DNA of 5,287 nt, taken from positions 1 through 5,287 of the forward strand of contig JARFPV010000205.1 of assembly GCA_029288115.1 (NCBI GenBank), written 5' to 3'. The DNA is from Akkermansiaceae bacterium. GTDB taxonomy: Bacteria > Verrucomicrobiota > Verrucomicrobiia > Verrucomicrobiales > Akkermansiaceae. Below the pieces are notes generated by a model, which worked only from the letters and a program-made list of their open reading frames with translations, was not told the origin of the DNA and searched no databases. Of this stretch, positions 1 to 5,287 are shown piece after piece (positions within the stretch are counted from its first letter, which is position 1; every line of letters starts with the position of its first letter). The position numbers were made by a program, and so were the translations under genes.

Positions 1-1
1 G

Positions 2-691
2 CGTAAAGCCGAGATCAAGTTATCGAAGGAAGAAAAAGCGATGGTGGCAGCCACACGTAAGCCAGATAGCGAGTTCACCAGCCCGGAACGAGTCAGCCCA
101 GAGCACGCCAAAGTTCACGGCGACGCGCTTGAGAGGGAAATCGCGATGTATACCCCTCTGATGAAGCGATTCTTTGAAAAGGGCCGCTACGAAGCTGCCC
201 GCGAGACACTCATGGAGCTTGATGCACGCTTTCCCGGCCACTTCCCCACCCTCTGTAACCGTGGCGTCGTGGAGATCAAAACAGGACGCTACTCAGAAGC
301 CGCTGAGATATTCAACGAATCCATCACCATGCGTGAGAATAGCGGCTACGCCCACTACATGTTAGGAAAGTCACAGTATCTACTCAAAGACTTCGACACT
401 TCACAAAAATCTTTTGAGCACTCATTGACCTTGCAGGCTGGTAACGCCGATGCTCACCTCTATCTGGGCAATATCGCGGGTGCCGGAAGGCGCTACCAAC
501 AAGCGGAAAAGCATTTCCAAGAGGCTATCAAGCTGAACCCAACCAGTGCGGAGGCCTACTTCAACCTCTCCGTCATTTACTTACAGCAAAACAAAAAGAA
601 AGACGCCCTCGAGTCCTACCGCAAGGCACTCCACCACGGCGCTCAGCCGGATCCCGGCCACGAGCACAAACTCAGCGTTGCAGGTCAATAA
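2..691 (+). CDS. Tetratricopeptide-repeat protein, probably 5'-truncated by the window edge
   Basis: This is a TPR protein, presumably a protein-protein interaction scaffold; partner and pathway cannot be read from the sequence. Numbering from the ATG at 41, five repeats cover about residues 35-203. The repeat-position-8 residues Gly75, Gly109, Gly143 and Ser177 are each exactly 34 apart, and GRY at 48-50 and 82-84 are also 34 apart. The last repeat ends in an amphipathic helix followed by the tail HHGAQPDPGHEHKL. The start is uncertain. The frame is open to the window edge, and its upstream codons read as a charged Lys/Glu-rich stretch (RKAEIKLSKEEKA), which suggests the gene begins outside the window, perhaps with a membrane segment or coiled coil. 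Against that, AAGGAAG at 26-32 lies 8 nt before ATG 41 and could be a ribosome site, giving a complete 216-residue protein with no signal peptide. I favour truncation. TAA stop at 689-691. TPR identity is very likely; the function is unknown. Confidence 0.85.
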   Translation, partial: RKAEIKLSKEEKAMVAATRKPDSEFTSPERVSPEHAKVHGDALEREIAMYTPLMKRFFEKGRYEAARETLMELDARFPGHFPTLCNRGVVEIKTGRYSEAAEIFNESITMRENSGYAHYMLGKSQYLLKDFDTSQKSFEHSLTLQAGNADAHLYLGNIAGAGRRYQQAEKHFQEAIKLNPTSAEAYFNLSVIYLQQNKKKDALESYRKALHHGAQPDPGHEHKLSVAGQ

Positions 692-727
692 CTACCTTGG
701 TTTTCGCTGCAAAGCTCCACCACACCA

Positions 728-767
728 GCCCCGTCAATCCATCAGGTCGTCGGGGCGAGTTTGTTTT
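728..767 (+). terminator. Candidate rho-independent terminator after the TPR gene
   Basis: GCCCCG (728-733) and CGGGGC (751-756) form a perfect 6-bp GC stem with a 17-nt loop. Three bases later comes the T-rich tract TTTGTTTT (760-767). It lies 36 nt after the TPR stop codon, a typical place for an intrinsic terminator. Weak points are the long loop and the G that interrupts the T tract. The GGGG arm can also pair with CCCC at 770-773, so a regulatory hairpin or chance are alternatives. Confidence 0.4.
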
Positions 768-781
768 CACCCCAAAACAAA
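760..781. repeat. Perfect AT-rich inverted repeat, 8-bp arms
   Basis: TTTGTTTT (760-767) and AAAACAAA (774-781) are exact reverse complements around the 6-nt loop CACCCC. The repeat lies 65 bp before the tricorn start codon, and its left arm is the T tract of the candidate terminator. It could be a protein-binding site, half of a bidirectional terminator (the A tract would serve as a T tract on the other strand), or a chance feature of an AT-rich intergenic stretch. I see no convincing -35/-10 pair nearby. Confidence 0.45.
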
Positions 782-846
782 AAACAAAGTCACAGCGCGC
801 GTCCGCTACTGCATCATCTGAGTCCATACACTTCTCTCTGCACTCC

Positions 847-3800
847 ATGTCCACACGTATCATCCTCACCCTAGCCACTGCCCTATCGTTGCTCAACGCC
901 CATGCAGAGCAACCCATCCACATGGCTTCCTTCCCATCCCTCTCCCCGGATGGCTCCAAGGTTCTTTTCGCATGGAAAGGCGACATCTGGTCGGCATCTG
1001 CTGACGGAGGACATTCCACCCGGCTCACCACGCACCCAGCAGTGGACTACGCACCGCGCTTCACGCCGGACGGCAAATCAATTTGCTTTGGCAGTTCACG
1101 TGCTGGAGGATACCAAATCTTCATCATGCCCGCCGAGGGCGGCGCAGCACGTCAGGTCACCCACCACAGCGAAGGGTCATTCATCGAGGACATTGCACCC
1201 GACAGCCAGTCCATCCTGGTTCGCGGAATTCGTGATTTCCCAGGGCGCAAGCCCTACCGACTCTTCCACGTTTCGCTCACCGACACACAGCCCGAGAAAA
1301 TGGTCTTTCCCGCCTATGCGGAAAACGGTCGCTACTCTGCCGATGGAAATTCCATCGTTTTCACCCGTGAAGGCGTATCACGCTATCGCAAAGGATACCG
1401 CGGCACCATGGCAAGCCAGATATGGACGTGGAGCAAGACGGACCATTCCTTTACAAAGACGATTTCAAACGAGCACGGCTGCAGAAATCCATTCTACCAC
1501 CCAAACGGAAGCGGCATCTATTTCACTCAGGGCAGCCCGAACGGATTCAACCTGTGGTTCCATGATATCGAGAAGGATGAAAACAGACAGATCACGCACT
1601 TTGATGACGATAGCGTGATGCAACCCCACATCGCCGCAGACGGATCCGCCATCGTGTTCAGGCACCTGTTTGACATTTACACACTTTCACTAACAGAGGC
1701 AGGGGCCAAGCCAACGAAACTAAAGCTTTGGCACCATGAGGACCTTCACGAAAAGCCCACCGAAGATCGAATTATTAAGAGCACAAAGGATGCCGACTTC
1801 TCCCCCACTGGACTTGAAATGGTGTTCACCGCCGAAGGTGAAATCTGGGCAATGGACACCATCCTGCGTAAACCACACCGCCTGACAGAGACCTTTGCCC
1901 ATGAAAAAGACCTATGGTTTTCCCACGACGGAAAATCAGTCCTCTACATCCATGACGACGGCGTCCACACCGAGCTTCGCCGTATGGAGAAGACCAAGCC
2001 CGGACAATTCTGGTGGCAAGCCACAGATCTCAAGCACACCACGGTCGTCAAGTCATCCGAACGACCCACCGGGATCGTTCCAGGCCCCAAGGGCAAAAAA
2101 ATCGCCTACACCACCTATCCCGGCAACCTCTGGGTATGTAAGCCAGATGGATCTGAACCCGTTCGACTCGTTGAGTCATGGCAAAAACCAGACGTCAAGT
2201 GGTCGCCTGACGGCAAATGGATTGCCTACGCCCTACAAAACAACAACTTCAATCCTGACATCTTCATCATCCGTGCAGACGGCAGCACTCCGCCCGTCAA
2301 TATCAGCCGCCACCCGGATCTGGACTTTTCACCTGCTTGGTCGCCTGACGGCAGACGCCTCGCTTTCATAGGACGCCACCACAAAGAGGAATACGATATT
2401 TTCTACGTCGATCTCTATAAATCTGACGAGGTGAAGGATTCAAACGGAGAGATTCTCGAACGTGCCAAAAAAACCATGGCCAAAGACCCCGCCTACAAAG
2501 GCATTACCAAAAAGAAGGTCAAGAAGGTGATCGATAAACTGACCGGAAAGGAGGGGCAGGAAAAAGCCAAAGAAAAAGAGGAAACTATTGACCTCACCAA
2601 TGTCCACCAACGACTTCGCCGCATCCAGGTGAAGGGCACCACTCCAACACGGCTCATTTGGTCCCACGACTCGAAAAAAATCATTTTCCAATCAAGATCT
2701 AACAAAAAGACAACCTATGCCGTAGAAGCCAAACCTGGCAGCAAGATCAGCAAGTTCGCCGAAGCGGGCGGCACCCCCGTCAAGATGGACTCCAAAGGAA
2801 AGCTCTACTGGATATCCGACGGCGCCCCCTCCGTACTCCAGGGTGGAAAAAACACACGCTACACGTTCACCCTCTACACCGAGCGCAAACTATCCGACTG
2901 GAAACGCATGGCATTTCGCAACGCATGGAACACAATGCGCGACTCGTTTTACGACCCGCAGATGAATAACCGCAACTGGACCAGCGTGTTAGAAAAATAC
3001 GAGGACATGGCGTCAAAGGCGAGCACTTCGATTATTTTCGACCGCATCGTCAGCATGATGCTCGGTGAGCTGAACGCCTCGCATATGGGATTCCGCAGCG
3101 CCAAAACATGGCCCTCCTCATGGAAACCTACCCTCAAATGGAAAGATGAGACCGTCCACCTCGGCACACGTTTTGATCAGGCTCACGTGGGCAAGGGCTG
3201 GAAAGTCTCTGAAGTTATTCCAGACAGCCCTGCCGACCGGAAAATTTCAAAAATCCTTCCCGGAGAAATCATCACCCAGGTAAACGGCGAGGAAGCCCTC
3301 TCAGGCACGCCATACACCCAGTTACTACACCGCAGACTCAGTGAGCCGGTGCACCTCAAGGTACTTGATAAGGACGGCAAGGAACGCACTGTGAAGATCC
3401 AGCCGATCACCTACAAAGCAGCACGCGATCTCGCAAAAATCGCCCAGATCGACGCCACCGAACAAGCCGTAAGCAAACTCTCAGGCGGCAAGCTCGGATA
3501 CATCCATGTCGCCAGAATGATGTGGGATGAGTTTGAGAAATTCGAACACCACATCTACGAACAGGGTGCCGACAAAGATGGCCTGGTCATTGATGTGCGT
3601 GATAACGGCGGCGGCTTTACGACCGATCACCTTCTCACCACACTCTGCCAACCACGCCACGCCTATACCATCCCCCGCAACGGCGGTATTGGTTACCCGC
3701 AGGACCGCATCGTCTATGCCACTTGGAACAAGCCCATCATTGTGCTCTGTAACCAGAACAGCTTCTCCAACGCTGAGATCTTCTCCCACGCCATCCGCAA

Positions 3801-4095
3801 TCTCAACCGGGGGAAAGTCGTCGGTGTAGCAACCGCAGGCGGTGTGATCTCCACGGGAAGTACCAGCATACTCGATGCAGGCAGCCTCCGACTCCCGTTC
3901 CGCGGTTGGTTCTGCGCTACCGACGGCAAGGACATGGAGCTCAACGGTGCACAGCCACACGTCACCATCTGGAACAAACCCGGCGAACGTAGCAGCGGCA
4001 AAGACGTGCAGCTTGAAAAGGCAGTATCAATCCTTCTCAAGGAAAGCCAGAAGGCACCCAAGCTGCCCAAAGCAAAGTATCGGGCTACCAAATAG
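847..4095 (+). CDS. Exported tricorn protease homologue (peptidase family S41)
   Basis: This is a 1082-residue serine peptidase related to Thermoplasma tricorn, which cuts oligopeptides into short pieces. ATG 847 was chosen because it begins a clean signal peptide (Arg4, hydrophobic 5-16, likely cleavage after AHA at 18-20, no lipobox). The frame stays open upstream to a TTG at 697, but that extension would bury the signal. No Shine-Dalgarno precedes the ATG. Propeller blades of the SPDG/WSPDG type follow: six at about 29-290 and seven at about 315-660. A Lys/Glu-rich insert (about 524-580) interrupts the second propeller. The C1 domain (about 680-755) has Ser745-His746 in LNASHMGF. A PDZ domain spans about 770-850. 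The C2 domain (about 865-1060) has VIDVRDNGGG at 914-923, the probable nucleophile Ser974 in NSFSNAEIF, and Glu1031 in MELNGAQP. The tetrad Ser/His/Ser/Glu is therefore intact, and the length is close to that of archaeal tricorn. Archaeal tricorn is cytosolic, whereas this one should act in the periplasm or outside. No aminopeptidase partner is present. The TAG stop is at 4093-4095. Confidence 0.95.
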   Translation: MSTRIILTLATALSLLNAHAEQPIHMASFPSLSPDGSKVLFAWKGDIWSASADGGHSTRLTTHPAVDYAPRFTPDGKSICFGSSRAGGYQIFIMPAEGGAARQVTHHSEGSFIEDIAPDSQSILVRGIRDFPGRKPYRLFHVSLTDTQPEKMVFPAYAENGRYSADGNSIVFTREGVSRYRKGYRGTMASQIWTWSKTDHSFTKTISNEHGCRNPFYHPNGSGIYFTQGSPNGFNLWFHDIEKDENRQITHFDDDSVMQPHIAADGSAIVFRHLFDIYTLSLTEAGAKPTKLKLWHHEDLHEKPTEDRIIKSTKDADFSPTGLEMVFTAEGEIWAMDTILRKPHRLTETFAHEKDLWFSHDGKSVLYIHDDGVHTELRRMEKTKPGQFWWQATDLKHTTVVKSSERPTGIVPGPKGKKIAYTTYPGNLWVCKPDGSEPVRLVESWQKPDVKWSPDGKWIAYALQNNNFNPDIFIIRADGSTPPVNISRHPDLDFSPAWSPDGRRLAFIGRHHKEEYDIFYVDLYKSDEVKDSNGEILERAKKTMAKDPAYKGITKKKVKKVIDKLTGKEGQEKAKEKEETIDLTNVHQRLRRIQVKGTTPTRLIWSHDSKKIIFQSRSNKKTTYAVEAKPGSKISKFAEAGGTPVKMDSKGKLYWISDGAPSVLQGGKNTRYTFTLYTERKLSDWKRMAFRNAWNTMRDSFYDPQMNNRNWTSVLEKYEDMASKASTSIIFDRIVSMMLGELNASHMGFRSAKTWPSSWKPTLKWKDETVHLGTRFDQAHVGKGWKVSEVIPDSPADRKISKILPGEIITQVNGEEALSGTPYTQLLHRRLSEPVHLKVLDKDGKERTVKIQPITYKAARDLAKIAQIDATEQAVSKLSGGKLGYIHVARMMWDEFEKFEHHIYEQGADKDGLVIDVRDNGGGFTTDHLLTTLCQPRHAYTIPRNGGIGYPQDRIVYATWNKPIIVLCNQNSFSNAEIFSHAIRNLNRGKVVGVATAGGVISTGSTSILDAGSLRLPFRGWFCATDGKDMELNGAQPHVTIWNKPGERSSGKDVQLEKAVSILLKESQKAPKLPKAKYRATK

Positions 4096-4106
4096 GCTGA
4101 GTTTAG

Positions 4107-4139
4107 CATTCACTATTCTCCGATCACCATTCACTATTC
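4107..4139. repeat. Perfect 12-bp direct repeat, 21-bp period, in the tricorn-moeB spacer
   Basis: CATTCACTATTC occurs at 4107-4118 and again at 4128-4139, separated by 9 bp. The 21-bp period is about two helical turns, which would put both copies on the same face of the DNA. The second copy ends 4 bp before the moeB GTG. It may be a tandem operator or a remnant of an intergenic repeat family; no known motif is recognised. The repeat also takes the place where a ribosome-binding site for moeB would normally be. Confidence 0.6.
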
Positions 4140-4143
4140 CCCC

Positions 4144-5268
4144 GTGCTCAGCAACGAGGAAAAAGCCCGCTACGCCCGCCACTTCACCCTCGAACAGGTC
4201 GGACTTGAGGGGCAGGAACGATTAAAAAACAGCTCGGTGCTCTGCATCGGCGCCGGAGGGCTCGGCTCGCCATCTACGCTCTACCTCGCTGCAGCCGGTG
4301 TCGGTCGCATCGGCATCGTCGATTCCGACGTCGTTGAACTCTCCAACCTGCAACGCCAGATCTTGCACGGCCAATCAACCCTGGGCAAAAGCAAACTCGA
4401 AAGCGGCGAAGCACGGCTCAACGATATCAATCCGCATGTGCAGATTGACAAACACGCGTGTAATTTCACAGCGGAGAACGCGATGGAGATCGCCAAAGAC
4501 TACGACGTCATCATCGACGGCACCGACAACTTCCCCACCCGCTACCTGAGTAACGACGTCGCCTTTTTCCTGAAAAAACCTAACATTTACGCATCCATCT
4601 TTCGTTTCGAAGGCCAGCTCAGCGTGTTTGCCCCGCACCTTGGCGGACCATGTTACCGCTGCATGCTCCCCCAGCCGCCTGATCCAGGCAGCGTGCCCAG
4701 TTGCGCCGAAGCCGGGGTGTTAGGAGTCTTACCGGGTATCATGGGTAGCCTGCAAGCGATGGAGGCAATCAAAATACTGTTAGACACCGGAAAACCACCA
4801 CTCGGCAAGCTACTCCACTACGATGCCTTGCAAACCACTTTCCGTGAGTTCAATCTTCGCCGTGACCCTGAATGCCCACTCTGTGGTGAAAACCCAACAG
4901 TCACAGAACTCATTGACTACGATCAATTCTGCGGCATACCCAACCAAGACAACATGACACCTGATCATTTCGAAATCTCCGTATCCGAGCTTAAGGATAA
5001 ACTCACATCCGGATTTTCCGGCACTCTTCTCGATGTAAGAGAAACCTGGGAACACGACGTTGCTAACATCCCCGATGCACGGCTCATCCCGCTTGGCGAG
5101 TTTCCTTCCATTATCCCCGAACTCGAAGCGATGGGGCGCGATCATGAGATCCTCATCCACTGCAAATCCGGAGTACGCAGCGCACGCGCCTGTGAGTTCC
5201 TCATCAACGACGGCTTCACCAATGGACGCAACGTCGCAGGAGGCATCGAAGCAAGGCTGAAGCTATAA
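4144..5268 (+). CDS. moeB: MoeB/ThiF-type adenylyltransferase with C-terminal rhodanese domain (MoeZ/MOCS3-like)
   Basis: This is a 374-residue cytosolic E1-like enzyme. It should adenylate the C-terminal Gly-Gly of a small sulfur carrier (MoaD for molybdopterin, or ThiS/CysO-like) and supply sulfur through its rhodanese domain. The GTG start at 4144 fits the family N-terminus (LSNEEKARYARH, then the QVGLEGQERL helix); no ATG, GTG or TTG lies between it and the upstream stop. ThiF domain, about 1-250: ATP loop GAGGLGSP at 36-43, Asp60/Asp62 and SNLQRQ at 67-72, LGKSK at 80-84, DGTDNFPTRY at 125-134 with Asp128. Zinc cysteines are Cys170/Cys173 and Cys244/Cys247. Cys187 in SCAEAGV is the conserved loop cysteine of the family. 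Rhodanese domain, about 275-374: LLDVRE at 295-300 and active loop HCKSGVRS with Cys340. The protein stops soon after AGGIEA, so the usual Trp and tail are absent. It follows the tricorn gene by 48 bp in the same frame, with no recognisable Shine-Dalgarno. The carrier partner is not in the window, so ThiF-like or cysteine-synthesis roles remain possible. Confidence 0.93.
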   Translation: MLSNEEKARYARHFTLEQVGLEGQERLKNSSVLCIGAGGLGSPSTLYLAAAGVGRIGIVDSDVVELSNLQRQILHGQSTLGKSKLESGEARLNDINPHVQIDKHACNFTAENAMEIAKDYDVIIDGTDNFPTRYLSNDVAFFLKKPNIYASIFRFEGQLSVFAPHLGGPCYRCMLPQPPDPGSVPSCAEAGVLGVLPGIMGSLQAMEAIKILLDTGKPPLGKLLHYDALQTTFREFNLRRDPECPLCGENPTVTELIDYDQFCGIPNQDNMTPDHFEISVSELKDKLTSGFSGTLLDVRETWEHDVANIPDARLIPLGEFPSIIPELEAMGRDHEILIHCKSGVRSARACEFLINDGFTNGRNVAGGIEARLKL

Positions 5269-5279
5269 CCAATACGCAC

Positions 5280-5287
5280 ATGAAAGG
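5280..5287 (+). CDS. Possible start of a further gene, cut by the window edge
   Basis: An ATG at 5280 followed by AAA GG would read Met-Lys-Gly or similar. It lies 11 bp after the moeB stop and would fit a tightly spaced operon. No Shine-Dalgarno is visible, but the other starts in this window lack one too. Only two full codons are present, so nothing can be said about the product and the call may be chance. Confidence 0.2.

Noticed and set aside
146..691. Internal start of the TPR gene at ATG 146 preceded by GAGAGGG
   Set aside because: It would keep the repeats, but the upstream frame is open with coding-like composition, and the purine stretch can be explained by Glu/Arg codons.
697..846. 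N-terminal extension of the tricorn gene from a TTG at 697
   Set aside because: The extra 50 residues have low-complexity, non-family character, overlap the candidate terminator and inverted repeat, and would place the signal peptide internally. ATG 847 gives a textbook signal peptide.
2095..2101. A7 runs in the tricorn gene (also near 2466 and 2674) as possible frameshift sites
   Set aside because: The frame continues cleanly through conserved propeller motifs after each run, and no alternative frame downstream encodes anything recognisable.
3481..3960. 159-codon reverse-strand open frame
   Set aside because: It lies wholly antisense to the conserved C2 catalytic domain of the tricorn gene and shows no recognisable domain, so it is a shadow of the coding strand. 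The same holds for 3714-4109 on the reverse strand.
847..4095. TolB-like or dipeptidyl-peptidase IV-like propeller protein
   Set aside because: WD40-like PD40 repeats occur in those families, but the 6+7 blade count followed by C1, PDZ and an S41 C2 domain is specific to tricorn.
4563..4577. TTTTTC-CT-GAAAAA inverted repeat
   Set aside because: It falls inside the moeB coding sequence and is explained by the Phe-Phe-Leu-Lys-Lys codons. The two-base loop makes a hairpin poor, and no T tract follows.

Overview
The window looks like ordinary chromosomal DNA from a Gram-negative-type bacterium, most likely a member of the Verrucomicrobiota (the Akkermansia/Rubritalea/Luteolibacter side). This placement is an inference. 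It rests on a tricorn-type S41 protease that carries an export signal, on a TPR protein whose C-terminus ends in a Gly-Ala-x-Pro-Asp-Pro-like tail after the last repeat, and on gene starts that lack a clear Shine-Dalgarno sequence. No rRNA, tRNA, mobile element, phage gene or CRISPR array is visible.

Layout, all on the + strand. (1) Positions 2-691 hold the 3' part, possibly all, of a tetratricopeptide-repeat protein with five repeats in exact 34-residue register. (2) Positions 692-846 are non-coding. They contain a terminator-like GC hairpin followed by a T-rich tract, which overlaps a second, AT-rich inverted repeat. (3) Positions 847-4095 encode a complete, exported tricorn protease homologue of 1082 residues: signal peptide, six-bladed then seven-bladed propeller, a C1 domain with Ser-His, a PDZ domain, and a C2 domain with the nucleophilic Ser and the Glu. 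(4) Positions 4096-4143 are a short spacer with a perfect 12-bp direct repeat at a 21-bp period. (5) Positions 4144-5268 encode a MoeB/ThiF-type adenylyltransferase fused to a C-terminal rhodanese domain, with a GTG start. (6) The last bases may open a further gene at 5280.

The three proteins have no obvious shared pathway: a TPR scaffold, an envelope-side peptide-degrading enzyme, and a cytosolic sulfur-carrier activating enzyme. The tricorn and MoeB genes are close enough (48 bp) to be co-transcribed. The TPR gene is probably separated from them by the terminator-like hairpin. I do not see a convincing new multi-gene system here. The points most worth a second look are the export of a tricorn homologue with a full catalytic tetrad, the competing hairpins upstream of it, the 21-bp-period repeat before moeB, and the short C-terminus of the rhodanese domain.
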